This document shows positions 1 through 11,547 of a stretch of DNA of 64,000 nt, piece by piece (positions within the stretch are counted from its first letter, which is position 1; each line of letters opens with the position of its first letter). The DNA is taken from positions 166,965 to 230,964 of the forward strand of contig JABCPU010000065.1 in assembly GCA_016800925.1 (NCBI GenBank), given 5' to 3'. The DNA comes from Suillus spraguei. Lineage: Eukaryota > Basidiomycota > Agaricomycetes > Boletales > Suillaceae. A program made the position numbers and the translations under genes. The notes below the pieces were generated by a model, which worked only from the letters and a program-made list of their open reading frames with translations, ran no database searches and was not told where the DNA came from.

Positions 1-1489
1 ACTGATCTCCCTATCTCCAGGGGCTTTGATAGTATCATGGTCGTGGTGAACCATGGCCTTACAAAGAGGGTAATCATCCTTCCTTGTCTTAAAACAATAA
101 CTTCTGAAGGCATGGCCAAACTATTTCTGAAACATGTCTGTCGACGATTTGGTCTCCATGACAAAATAATTTCTGACAGAGGACCACAGTTCCTTTCCTG
201 ATTCTCAAAAGAACTTGCTCGCCTTCTTAACTACACCATTGCACCTTCCACCAATTATCATCCACAGACTGATGGTCAAATGGAGCGTCTGAACCAAGAA
301 CTTGAAACTTATCTTCACAGCTATTTCCACAACAACCCAGAAGAATGCGTTGAACACCTTCCCATTGCTGAATTTGAATTTGTTCATAACCACCGAAAGC
401 ATGATGCCCGAAATGCTTCTCCATTCTTTCTCATGATGGGATACAAACCCCATGCTATTCCTCACCTTATCCCCAACTCTACTGTCCCCGCAGCAGAAGA
501 TCGAGTACGATCTCTGCAGAAAATCTGAGAAGAAGCAATCACATGCCATAATATCGCCATGCAAACAATGGTGGAACAATCCCGAGGAGATAAGTACAAA
601 CCATGGAAGATTGGAGATAAGGTTTGGTTATCAGCCATTAATATTAGACTCAAACTCCCATTGTGGAAACTTGCACCAAAACAATATGGACCATTTCTGA
701 TCACTGTGGTCTTATCTCCTATCACATTTACACTCAAACTCCCTCCACAGTGGAAGATTCATCCCATGTTCAATGCTAGTGTCCTATCATTTTATAGTGA
801 AAACAACATACATGGTCCGAACCTCCTTGAACCACCGCCTGACATTATTGAAGAAGAAGAAGAAGAATATGAAATTGAAGCAATTCTTTCCCACAAAGGC
901 ACTGGTAATTGCCGACAATACCTTGTAAGCTGGAAAGGATACTCATCGGGAGATAACGAATGGCTCCCAGAGAAATCCTCAATGCTTATAAAAAGTGACA
1001 TGCTCTATAATCCTCTGATAACCACTCCCACATCCCATAAATGTTTCTTTTCAATATGCCTTCTTTCCCTACATCCTGTGTCACCCCCCGTCACCACTGA
1101 AACCTACTCTACCGCTGACAAATACGATGACCTTGTCAAAAACGTCAATGGAAACTCCTTTGTTGAAGCCGCCCTCTTATGCGAGGGACATGCCCTTGAA
1201 ATCGAAAAGATCCTTGCAGGCAGAGATGCCTTCATCACTATCCTCCTTGTCAATACCATATGCACCGCCGCCCTCATTGAAAGACTATGTGATGATATCA
1301 TGGATGATATGTGTCATCAATGAATCCTACAACTTCAGAAACACATTCATGCTTACAGGTTGCTTCTGCTTCCCGATTCTTTTAAAGCTGATATTGAAAC
1401 AGCTATTCACATCATGGCTGAAAGACGAGCAGGCATTGACCCCTTCTCTGTAAAGAAACCCACTCCCAGTTCCTTCGCCTTCCACCAAT
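1..1489 (+). pseudogene. Ty3/gypsy pol 3' part: integrase core plus chromodomain (element 1)
   Basis: This is the C-terminal part of a chromovirus pol gene that would insert element cDNA into host DNA and tether it to chromatin. Frame 1 reads from base 1 through the integrase core (second catalytic Asp in SDRGPQF near 178, Glu in DGQMERLN near 283), the GPY-like region (KLAPKQYGPF) and a chromodomain with YLVSWKGY and NEWLPE at about 870-990. It is broken: the first catalytic Asp is Asn (VVVNHGLTK near 46), and in-frame TGA stops lie at 199, 526 and 1321. After the chromodomain the frame continues to the LTR inserted at 1490 and appears to lead into the zinc-knuckle ORF that resumes at 5037. 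The 5' end of the element is outside the window. Assignment is secure at family level. Confidence 0.9.
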
Positions 1490-1900
1490 TGTAAAGATAC
1501 AATCTAGCCTGGGCTGTAGATAAACCACAGCCTAAGCTAGTATGCGAGTCTAGTGCTCTGCCTAGTCTACTTCACTTGCGAGGCAAGAACATTCGACCCT
1601 AAAGGGAATGCTAGTTAGTATAGTTCAATAATACCCAACCTGAGGTGCGAGAATGCTTTCAGAGGCAGCAAGATGCTAGTGGTGACCTCCGGTCCATGGG
1701 AAACTTGTGGTAATACTAGTGGTAAGCGCGGGAAAGCGGTAGACAAGCGGTAGTGCGAGTAATAAAACTGCGGTAGTATGAGCGGTAAAACTGTGGTAAA
1801 GCATGGGAACTTCTGCGGTAAAACAAGCAGTGAAGCTGTGGTAAGTGTGGGAAAGCAGTAGCGCAGGAAAAGCGGTAAAGAGCGGTGGTGCGTGCAGTGA

Positions 1901-2893
1901 TGTAAAGATAACCTAACCTGGGCTGTAGATAAACTACCTCCTAAGTTAGTATGTGTGGTCTTGCGCTCTGTCTAGTCTGCTTCACTTGTGAAACAAGAGT
2001 GTTCGGCCCTAAAGGGGGATGCCTGTTAGTATGGTCAAGTTTGAGTCAAACTAATGTGCAAATATAGCATGTAGTCAGCGGTAAGTTGCTGCAGTCAGCG
2101 ATGATGCCGCTGGAACTAGCGTCTTTGGTAGCAGTACTGGTGTCGTAGAGATAAAGCCTGTAGATGTAGCATTAAGTGAGCGATAATGAGCGATAAAGTC
2201 AGCGGTAGCAGTAAGGTTGCAAGCGGTGCAGAGAAACAGTAAAGAAGTCCGCAGTACTCTCAGCGGTAGAGTAGCGGTGAGCGTGAAGTTCAGTTGAAAA
2301 AGAGGTCAAGAATTTAGCAGTGTGCCAGAATTTTCAGTCAAAATAGGGGCCAAAGATCTAGTGGTATGCCAGCAGTAACAGTGAATGAGCGAAATCAATT
2401 AATGAGCAGTAAAGAACTTTAAAGACTAAGTCTACTACTGGGTAGATCCAGAGCTAGACACTAATCCTGACCTATAGTATGGTGAAAATAAGGTACTGTA
2501 TTGTGCGGGGTACACAGTGCTTATATCCTAAATTGTATGTACTCGGAATGTGTTAGGCAAAATCAGTAGCGCTCAAGTACAGTAACCACTGTATGTAAAT
2601 GTAGCGCGAGGCGGCTGTGGCATGAGGCAACATGTAATAGGGTTTGCCGTGGAATCAGTGATGACAAACATAAAAAAAAAGATGCACCAAATGGAGCTAT
2701 GCGGATGCGGCAAGGACATGGGAGGACATCGGTATGTGGAACATGGTGCAGCAGTCGGTACGGTGTGCAGTACACATGGGATGCTGCCAGCAATGCTAAA
2801 GGAGTAAGATGGCCTTTGGACTGGTGGAGATTCCTATAGATGTGAGACGTGCGCCAAAAGGGTTTTAAGGCCAGCGCCAATATGTTCGTTACA
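1901..2893 (+). repeat. LTR family A, copy 1
   Basis: It begins TGTAAAGATA and ends GTTCGTTACA, matching four other copies in the window (7969-8920, 43190-44149, 49875-52458, 55777-56729). It lies inside LTR B copy 1; the B sequence resumes at 2894 and matches 13801 onwards. Small ORFs here are chance frames recurring in every copy. Confidence 0.8.
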
Positions 2894-3325
2894 GCAGTAA
2901 GGCAATTCTTAAGAGACAGTAACTTCAGTAAAGGACTTTATTTTGTAGTGATAGTAGTGGTGACTATTCCTAAGTACCATGTGTACTATAGGAGGGAAGT
3001 AAGGAATGAGTACAGGTACCTAGGAATTTTATATGAAAGAATAGCTATGGAGATGGAAGGGATAGGATACACATGCAGCAGACATGTAATAGGACTGCAC
3101 TTCAGTTTACAAAACATAATGTACCGGAGAGACTAGATGGACATTGGACGGATGGTAAATCTTGCTTGAGGATGCCTAATTGGTTCGTGGAGATTGCTGA
3201 AGATCACCGCTTCACGGGAAAGTTGCTGTAGTACAGCCGCTAAGCTGCAATGAGGCTTCTGGAGTGTGGAACGATACTGTTAGATAGGGGTAATGCATGG
3301 TAAAACATCATGGCAAGGGACGGTG

Positions 3326-4946
3326 TCTTCTTAGATAGATGATCTATAGATAAAGACCTATAAAACCAAATATCTCCACGGTCAGTGATTCAGACAAATA
3401 CCAATGACTGATAACGTGGTTGTACGTGGGTGGCTGTTTAATGTTCCCCAGGCTACGGTCAGCAAAATAAGTCACTTCTGTGAGATCAGCAAACTCTTGG
3501 ACAATGACAAAGATTCTCGAAACAACTAAACTTCAAAGAAAAACACAGAAGTCAAACAAACTAAGAAACAAAAGTAACTGGCCGAATTACTCTCTCCAAT
3601 GGAATGCAGGTGTTTTGCAACAATTGTGCTACTGCAATTTGTGGGAAGTTACAACAATCACCTTCTCAGACAAGCAGGTAGGATCCCTGGTCAAGACTAG
3701 TCACTACTTCAGAGATCTTCTAGCTTACTATTGAACCTGCTGCCAAGGAACTCACTATGAGTATTAAGCAGATAACAGGAATGGACATCCTTGGATTTCA
3801 ATACCAAGTCCCCTTTCAATAACTAGAGTCTATCAGTCAGTGAAGACCTTAACTCAGTATCGCTACTCAGATGTGCGAGATCAAGTGTCACTGTCAACCT
3901 CTAAAGTCTCTCCCACTAAGCTACTCTGGCCTTAGATGGACTAAAGAGACAACACAAATATTAGAAACACAAGGACACTTAACACCAACAAACTTTGAAA
4001 GAGAGAGAGACCAGTAATCAAAGGAAAAGAAGAAAAGAGAAAGATTCAAAAGAAACAGAAGCAAGGAAACAGACAACAGAGAAAGAAAAACAGAGAGGGA
4101 GATGATGAAAGAAACTAGAATGAATTTGTCAAAGAAAAAAGATTTGTTGTCTTGCTGGTTGTCAGACACAGTGAGCTCAGGGTCTTGCTAGTTGTTGAGC
4201 ACAGTGAGCTCAAGGTAGTGCTATCTCTCAGAGTAGACTTCCAATCTTACTGTTGTTGACAATGTTCTTGACAGTGTGCTGATAGTGCTGGTCACACTTC
4301 ACTCTCAGTTATATTTCTGAGGGGGAGAAAATCTCACTTTTATTGACAAAAAGGTGGGTATTATATAGACAAAATGAATGGCTATGCTACTGTTTTCCCA
4401 CATTTTGTAGGGGTGCTGACCTACCCTATTTATTGAATATTGTCATAGTTGATTTGTAATATGCTCAAGGGTGTGAGAAAAAGTCTTGTGGGACGTCAAT
4501 GGCTATGCATAAATTTGAGATCAGGTGACTATTAGTGGCTATCCTAGGAGGAATATCAATTATGTAATATTTGAAGCATAGATTTGCACTTTTTTGTAGA
4601 TGCATAGAGGTGATGCGAGTGAATCATGATGTGTTTCATGAGTTTTTCTGCAGGGTAACTCTATGTAATTATTTTGCTGGGGTCACCTGACATCTGTGGG
4701 AATCTCATGAAGTAGTTTCTGTAGCCAAACATACATAAATACTCCCATGAAAAATGAAATAGAAATAATAAGCGAACTTTTACGAGCAACAAGAAACTTT
4801 TGATTCTGCATCATGGATTGATTTCTGAATAGAGGAACACTAAGCTATGAATAGAGGAACACTAAGCTATTATAGTCCTGGTACTATTTGTCAGCTGCAG
4901 TAGTGTTTAGTCAGCCATGCACCAGACCAGTTTGGTGCGTGTCATT
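3326..4946. mobile_element. Unclassified ~1.6 kb insertion inside LTR B
   Basis: LTR B homology stops near 3325 and resumes near 4947, with GGTG at both junctions (3322-3325 and 4947-4950). No long ORF and no recognisable domain is visible. On the minus strand there is a TATA-like CTATATAA at about 4354-4361, followed by an AATAAA-like signal near 4340. This makes a solo LTR in minus orientation possible, but TG...CA ends with a perfect duplication could not be fixed. Confidence 0.5.
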
Positions 4947-5036
4947 GGTGGAGCCGAGAGGTAAGGATAATGATTGCTGGTTGACACCTATATGAAAATA
5001 TGCTGTTTCAAGCTCAGCGTGAGTTTGCTTGTCGCA

Positions 5037-6041
5037 CCATACTACGGGCAGTTGCTCTAACATTGTTGCCCTTACTGGCCTGCTCACTGCTGTTCAGGAA
5101 GTCATCCACACCACCAACACCATCATTGAAGGAATTCAGGAAGCGGCAGATGAATCCAGAGATGCTAGAGGATTAGTGTCAAAGTTGATATCCGCTATCC
5201 AGAACTATGAAACACAACCCACGCCTTCACCTGTAGTTTCTATCACCACTCTTGATGAAGATGCTGAGCCCTCTCACCTTTTCAACCCCTCGTTTGTTAC
5301 TCATGAGGAGGCTACCGCCACTCAAGAATTGAACCTTGAGCCTGCTGAGATTATTGTGCTTGGGTATCAGTTAAAATCACTCCATCTTCATGCACCGCTA
5401 GCCATTCCTCATTACCTCGGACCCTCTGACCCTGCTACTCCCATTCTTGTAGAAGCTTTAGGGCCTACAACTTCCTCTGATCCTGACGAGCTACTAGCAG
5501 TAGCCACTATCATGCCATCCTTGTCGCCATACACTCTTACTAGCGAACAGATTGAAGAAATTCATTCTAGTAATGAACGAGCTTTACAACGCATCACTTG
5601 TAAATGGGGAAAGAAACATGCACATTCCACGAGCCCTCACTGCCGTACTGTCACACCCACACCACTCCATACTTCAACCTCTAATCCCGACAAAAACATG
5701 AAATGTTGCATCTGTGGCATGCTAGGACATTGTCAAAAGAACTGTCCTGATTATCAATGTCGCGTCTGTCAGTATTGGGTGCCCACTCATATTTCCTTGT
5801 ATTGTCCTCAGTTCACTGATACCCCACCATTCAATCTTACTTGGAAGGATGATGGATTTTATGATGAACTTCATAAGTGGGAGATGCAACTTGATGAAGA
5901 ATGAACTTGTGCAGTGAGCAGACGTGATTCCAAACATCGTGCAGGGGCTGAGGAAGCGGCTTATATGATGAGTGGATCAGTTCTTGACAAGGATTATGAC
6001 TTCTCCGACGATCCCATCTATTATGCTAATCAGGACGACTA
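5037..6041 (+). pseudogene. Second ORF of gypsy element 1: paired zinc-knuckle protein
   Basis: The frame is open from the LTR B junction to a TGA at 5902-5904, with no ATG near its start, as expected if it is the downstream part of the frame interrupted at 1489. After ~210 residues rich in Pro, Thr and Ser come two knuckles: CCICGMLGHCQKNC (CX2CX4HX4C, about 5704-5745) and, five residues later, CRVCQYWVPTHISLYC (CX2CX6HX4C). A motif DDGFYDELHKWE follows. Past the TGA the same frame continues through EEAAY to a terminal DD at 6041. Gypsy element 2 has the same order of motifs at 53967-55291. Nucleic-acid binding is likely from the knuckles. The role is unknown; Gag-like or a 3' accessory protein are options. 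Confidence 0.7.
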
Positions 6042-6077
6042 ATATAGTCAGTGACTCCATGCATAAAACAGGGGTAA

Positions 6078-6517
6078 TGTTACAGTCATATGTGCCCCTA
6101 TTCATTTTCCTTCTATTGTTACCTTGTATATCACGTGATACACTTCTTGACTCATATGCTCAACGGGTCTGTACTATAGTTGCCTTCCTCTTTAGGATAC
6201 ACAGTTACATTCTCATATCTCTCTTGGTCCGTGCACACATATTGGCATATTTAAGCACGTTGTACTATGCTTGTATTTCTTTACTTTAATCTTACTGGGT
6301 TTTACCTGGAATATCCTTTGCTTAGGTCTCCAACCTAAGTTGTCTGAATCATCTCTAAGTCTAAGCACTCCTTAGCCTCAGTCTCTATTCTCAATTGTCT
6401 TTGAGTCATGACTCTCAGACAGAACCTTGTCCTCATTCTATTGAACACAGTAGAACTTCCCAGCAGAATGGCTGTGTCTTTTCACTGTCGCTGGTGACGC
6501 CATCCCAGTTTGTAACA
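6078..6517 (+). repeat. 3' LTR of gypsy element 1 (LTR family C)
   Basis: It begins TGTTACAGTC immediately after a purine-rich AAAACAGGGGTAA tract (likely polypurine tract, 6065-6077) and ends TTTGTAACA. Other family C copies are at 45529-46152, 58113-59209, 58228-58702 (minus), 61162-61639 (minus) and 63834-64000 (minus). The left flank GGTAA and right flank GGAAC do not form a duplication, as expected if the left side is element interior rather than host DNA. That makes family C the LTR of this zinc-knuckle chromovirus. Confidence 0.8.
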
Positions 6518-7260
6518 GGAACAGTGTATTTGTCCACCCCATCTTTGAGATTGCTCACAAGAAGAGAATTGCCCTCAAGTGCAGTATTACCATTATAGAT
6601 TACAGGTCAACACTCATGTGTGCAAAATGATACTGTACTTACATTCTCCCTTGCACTTTCTTGTGCCACTTCAAGCCCCAGGGTTCAACAGAGTAGCAGA
6701 ATCTAAAGAGGGGTCAGGGAGATCAAGAATGGAATAGTAGACCAACATTTCACCACTTTCCAGGTACAATACTAATAAGGAAGCCCCATTGTCATAAAAG
6801 TGTACTGTGCGTGTGATGTACAGCTGCTTTCCAGGCTGTGAGGTGATGGCCTTCAAGGTTTCTGACAATTGTCAGTGCCATGACATCATCGAGTGATTGA
6901 TTACTTACTGTCCAGATTGAAACTCCAAACATGCAGGTGACCATAACTGGCGCTCACCAGCCGACAATGAACAGGATCCCAGGCAAGTGACTCTACTGCA
7001 CTTGTGTAGCTGGTCGTGATACTCTGGAACTCAAATAGCGCCTATGATTGATAATCAGTAGCAAGATATACAGCTACAGAATTTATACGCACATTATTGA
7101 TCTGTTCATACACTTGAATATTGCCATCTGAAGCTCCAACTGCAAAGGTTGTTTCTCCACAGTCCTCCATGTCCATACAAGGAGTGTATTTGCTAGAAAA
7201 CTACTATGGTGTTAGTGAGAATCTGACACAAAGTTGGGCAGCCTACATCCATGATTGATA
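6518..7260 (-). pseudogene. WD40-repeat-like protein, gene fragment broken by gypsy element 1
   Basis: Minus-strand exons read as a WD40-like protein separated by introns with GTAAGT or GTGCGT donors. One exon (near 7195-7095) includes GETTFAVGASDGNIQVYE. The next (near 7045-6915) includes AVESLAWDP and HLHVWSF. The next (6868-6671) includes LLVLYLESGEMLVYY. The last (near 6598-6518) includes SLLVSNLKDGVDKYTVP. The reading stops exactly where LTR C ends at 6517, so the 3' part of the gene was separated by the retrotransposon. A TAG in the third exon and an in-frame TAG near 7310 suggest further decay. WD40 proteins are protein-interaction scaffolds; the specific role is not known. Confidence 0.6.
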
Positions 7261-7968
7261 ATGGGAAACTAATGACAAGAGGCTCATTTTTATCCTCTCG
7301 CTAGCAGTCAAATTGATCACTATAACAGGGCAAATATGACATTATCACCATAGAGACTTCCACAGTAAATAGGGATTGATCGTGAGCATACAAATCTCAT
7401 TAACAAATGACAATTATGATAATAGCACTATCGTTAATTGTCTTAAATTGCCAGTGAAATAAATAAAAACCACAAAGTTAGAAGCTTGACAACATCTCTG
7501 ATGGCATTCAACTTACCTACTAGTAGATTCAGCGCTTTTAAGCCATGGTACAATCCATATCTCAGGCCACCACCACACTCCCTTAGGGAGTCCTTGAAGG
7601 CACACAAGATACAACACATGGAATGGAGTATCAAGGCATTGATCAAATCCTTTGAACATGAGCTTCAGCAGCAGGAAAACTATGATGTGATTAAGACAAT
7701 TACCCATAATTGCTGCCCACTGAGTATTGTCAGGTGTGGATAGGATTCACCATGGATCTTGACCTACCCATCTAAGCAGATAGCAGCACATATGGCTGCA
7801 TGGACACTGCCATGGAAAAGGACAAAATTAGTGAGATCTGATCCGTATTTCAGCACTACAATGTCTTCACAGGAAATTAGACCCCTGGACATTGTTTTGA
7901 TAACAAACATCTGGGCTGATGATGGATGGTCCAAGTACCAGTCGTTGAAGAAGAAAAAACTTGTTCAC
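7261..7968. other. Possible 5' part of the WD40 gene, not resolved
   Basis: Minus-strand frames at 7443-7707 (with ECGGGLRYGLYHGLKAL and DQCLDTPFHVLYL in two different frames) look protein-like and could be upstream exons of the WD40 gene with a frameshift. Plus-strand ORFs also exist at 7486-7743 and 7759-7968. I could not decide which strand is coding. Confidence 0.3.
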
Positions 7969-8920
7969 TGTAATGAACATATTGGCGCTGGGCGTAAAAC
8001 CCCATATTTCGACACTCGTCTCACGTCTACAGGAGTTACCACTTGTCCATGGCCGTCTTACCCTTTAGCAGTACCAGCGGCATCCCACGTTTATCACACA
8101 CTGTACCGACTGCCACACCACATTCCACGAACCGATGTCCTTCCATGTCCTTGCCGCGTCCGCATAGCTCCATGTGGTGCATAGTTTGTTTTCTGTTTGT
8201 TATCACTGATTCCACGGCAAGCCTTATTACATGTTGCCTCATGCCGCAGCACCTTGTGCTATGTTTACTCATGGCAGTTACTACACTCCAGCGCTACTGA
8301 TCTCGCCTAGAGTATTCCAAGTACATACAAATTAGGATATAAGCACCACGTACCCCGCATGATACAGTACCTGATTTTACCCCATTGCACGTACTATAGG
8401 TCAGGATTATTGTCTAGCTCTGGATCTACCCAGTAGTGGACATAGTCTTTGAAGTTTCCTTATCGCTCATCAATACATCACGCTCGTTCTCCGTTACCGC
8501 TGGACTTTTGATTGTTACTTTGACTGAACTCCTCATGGACCACTACTTTACCACTGAAAGTACCGCGGACTTCTTCACTGTTTCATTGCACCACTTGCAA
8601 CCTTACCGCTACCGCTGAGACCACTGCTCGACATCGCTCACTAGACGCAACTGTTACTGACTTTATCTCGACGATGGTAGCACCGCTACGCACGACGCTA
8701 GTTCTGGTGGTATCATCGCTGACCGCAGCAACTTACCGCTGACCTCGATGCTTTTTTCGCACATAAGTTAGACTCGAACTTGACCATACTGAATAGGCAT
8801 CCCCCTTTAGGGTCGAACGCTCTTGTTCTTACAAGTGAAGCAGACTAGATGGAGCACAAGACTAACATACTAGTTTAGGCAGTGGTTTATCTACAGCCCA
8901 AGCTAGGTTGTATCTTTACA
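7969..8920 (-). repeat. LTR family A, copy 2 (minus orientation)
   Basis: Reverse-orientation copy: starts TGTAATGAACAT, ends TATCTTTACA. Flanks TCAC and TCAT are consistent with a 4-bp target duplication with one change. It matches 55777-56729 almost throughout. Confidence 0.8.
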
Positions 8921-10990
8921 TCATGGCTTGTACAAAGGCATGAATAAGTGTATCAATCATTACTGCAAGAGGCATGTTAAAACTGACCAGTTACGTGAGC
9001 ACACGTACATCGTACTTCAAGCTGCACTGGTTGACGTGAATATTGACAAAATCATGCTGTCTAAGAAGTGTTGGGATCAAGCCCATAAACATGTTGTAAG
9101 ATGTCCAATCCTATACTCTATGATCTGTATTTGATGATGTTGTCAATAGGGGCTTCAGCCAGACTATCCCATCTCACCTGCAGAGACAGAATGTATTTTT
9201 AATACAGTCCATAATTTCATCCCCAGGATGGTGAAATGCAGGTTGTTGTCCCTTGGAGCTGCACTGAGTGCCAAGTCAGTATCAAGGGCACTCTATAATA
9301 CAAGTGAGTTGACAGACCTTTTGACCATTATTACTCCTAAATTTAATATTCAGCCACAATGCCCAGACACTTGACCACCTGAATGTTATCTGAACTGTTG
9401 CATCATGTCGTGACTTCTGATGTCAAGACTAAAATAGTCGATGTACAATTTACAGGTTAATGCAGAAAATCGAATCAACTGTGTTGCTTACGCATTTGGT
9501 ATTGCAGCATTGAGCAGAACCGCAAGTCCATAAGATTGGGGATGCTACAGTAATAACAATTAAGAACTTACACTTATGCAATATGATCCCATCACTTAAG
9601 ATCTAGAACATTGAACTCTGCATGAATGGGTTAGCGCAGAAAATTGAATCAACTGCCTTGTACTTACACATTTGGTCATTGTGGTAGCATTGAGCAGAAC
9701 CGTAAGTAGGACATTTTGACCTATTATCGTCCCTGCCTTCATATTTGCAGCCTTACTCTCAGCTGGCTCAAGCAATGGCAGTTGTACTTTCAGTCATGTT
9801 CTTAAGCTTTGCTGGTGTTTTGGCTATCCTCTCATTGGTCTATCTAGAGAGATGTTTAAATATGTACCTATAATTAATTAATTATTTTAGTCATGAGAGT
9901 TATATGTCAAATGTTCTTAGCACTGTACCGGCCCCAGGCTGAGCATTCCACTCAGTTTGGGGTTGGGGTTGGGATTGAGGTCATGCCATTGTAAGATATT
10001 GTAAATCTAAGACTAATGTGATGGTTGCAGGAGAAAGGCAAAAACATGTGTATTGGTTGAGTATTTGTAGTGAACTAGATACTGTGATTGCTTCATTGAA
10101 TCGGGGAGTGGTCCACCTGTGAACCTCTCAGAGGGGTACTCAGAGGGCCATTCATACATATATGTATCAGACATATCTACAAATTGTAAACAAATTTGTT
10201 GCACTGACAGATGTTAATTAATTTTTTAATTTGTTTTCAAGCTTATTAGCTGGGCAGACCTTAAGTCTGACATGTGACTTGATCCTGTATATGGCCTTGA
10301 AATGTCATGTGAAATATGCACAAACAATTGTAACCTTGGATGTGTCTTAATAGTTGTAACTAAATTTTGGAAATGGGGTTAATATGCAACATATGCAGAT
10401 TATGAAACAAATTCTCCCTGTTTTTGCCAAACTTACTCTGAATTTATTGTGTTAAATTTTATTTTCACTAACCTAATGGATCGTGTGGTGCCTAGTGTTG
10501 TTGTGAGTGACATGTTGTTGTTTGAGTCTGTCTCAAATATCTTCCACTCTTTGTGGGCGTGTTCGATGTGGACTGCTGACTCAGTTGTGTCACATCTTTC
10601 ATGTGTGTAATATTTAGGCTCCGTCCTCCTATGGTGGAGTAAGACTTAGTTAGCAGGCCACGTCAGACAGGTTTTAGGTTTGCTGCCCTCTTTCTAACCT
10701 GTCTCATCAGCAAACTACCGTTTTGGCAACAGAATCCCAGGACACTCCCAGGATGACAGAGACTCCAGGACCCACAGGCCCCAATTCTCAAGGTACCACA
10801 GATGCTCAACAGACACATTTTGTTATTAATTGTTTAAGTTGGTACTAGTATAACAAAGTTCATGCCAGTTTAACATAGACCTTTGTGTTGAAATTTTGTT
10901 ATTAGATACGAAAACAAGTACTAAATATAATACAGCAATAAGACAACAAAATGCAATCTAATATATGTTATCTACATATTTAACTCATAT
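8921..10990. other. No recognisable gene; short plus ORF and diverged repeats
   Basis: A 68-codon plus-strand ORF at 8928-9134 directly follows the LTR A junction and may be a fragment of whatever the LTR interrupted. The rest is AT-rich with many stops in all frames. 10621-10800 has a moderately open stretch (MTETPGPTGPNSQ) but no identified homologue. Confidence 0.4.
9462..9700 (+). repeat. Diverged direct repeat, ~65 bp, two copies
   Basis: The blocks at about 9462-9525 and 9632-9700 share GCAGAAAAT, GAATCAACTG, ACATTTGG-type and GCATTGAGCAGAACCG segments at ~170-bp spacing. They look like an old tandem duplication with no coding content I can name. Confidence 0.5.
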
Positions 10991-10997
10991 ACAACTG

Positions 10998-11547
10998 TCA
11001 GTCCAACTGCGCAATGAAATGAACTATAGAAAAGGTGAGATGAGTACTACTAATGAAAAAAAACTGCTCACCCATCTGCTTGTTATTGCCAATTAGCGTT
11101 TGCTCTGACCGATGTGTAGCAAGAGTGATTTCAGAGACAGAGAACCCATTTTCTGATAGTATTGAGTGCGCCCATCCCACCATCAGCTCGGCATCTACTA
11201 GCCTCTTCCATGCCTTTGCTGCTTTAAGATGACTATATTCAGTCAAAGCATTATCCTTGGTGATGAGGCGGTCTGCAAGCTGAGCTTCTGCTCTGCGTAC
11301 TAGTGCCAGGAAACATCTGGCCTCTTCGACATCTTGTGGGGGACTTTCTCTGGCCTCAGCAATGATTAACGGAGGATCCTTGGACAATGTATAATAAGCA
11401 TTAAATTTGAATGAACTTGAAAATATATTTCCTCACGAAAGGAGGGCGCGATAACTGCGATAGAGATATGGGATAGTCTGTGGTGTTTGTGTTGTGACTT
11501 GGTGATGGAGTATTGGAATGTGGGGAATCAGCCCGCTGAAGCGACAT
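10998..11547 (-). CDS. Small three-exon gene of unknown function (147 aa)
   Basis: An intact spliced frame can be built. Exon 1 is 11547-11437 (ATG at 11547, starts MSLQRADSP), exon 2 is 11378-11072, and exon 3 is 11023-10998 ending in TGA. Introns have GTGAGG...AAG and GTGAGC...TAG borders, and phases agree (111, 307 and 26 nt). The N-terminus is Ser, Pro and Thr rich. The second exon is helix-prone (VEEARCFLALVRRAEAQL, HLKAAKAWKRLVDAEL). I do not recognise a family. It lies head-to-head with the Plavaka transposase remnant, about 20-70 bp from its first possible start codons, so the two may share a promoter or be parts of one element. Alternative: a chance frame; the consistent splice phases argue against that. 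Confidence 0.5.

Larger units (their letters stand above)
1490..5036 (+). repeat. LTR family B, copy 1, with two insertions inside
   Basis: The segment begins TGTAAAGATAC and ends TTGTCGCA, and aligns piecewise with the complete copy at 13351-14312: 1490-1900, 2894-about 3325 and about 4947-5036. The gaps are an LTR A at 1901-2893 and an unclassified insertion at 3326-4946. The flanks CAAT and CCAT are a plausible diverged 4-bp target duplication. It splits the gypsy ORF of element 1. The unit is rich in degenerate AGCGGTA-type heptamers. No internal retrotransposon domain is present, so it is a solo LTR or fragment. Confidence 0.75.

Noticed and set aside
2563..3136. ORFs with MRQHVIGFAVESV and similar, recurring near 8036, 43875, 52182 and 55696
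   Set aside because: They occur at the same place in every LTR A copy, on both strands, with different lesions. They are chance frames of the repeat, not a gene family.
4001..4169. GA-rich stretch and its minus ORF with many Ser and Leu
   Set aside because: Low-complexity purine tract within the unclassified insertion; no domain.
5972..6289. Hydrophobic ORF after the zinc-knuckle ORF, possibly an envelope-like membrane protein
   Set aside because: It lies mostly within LTR C, begins just after a stop without ATG, and the similar ORF in element 2 also lies in an LTR. More likely chance frames.
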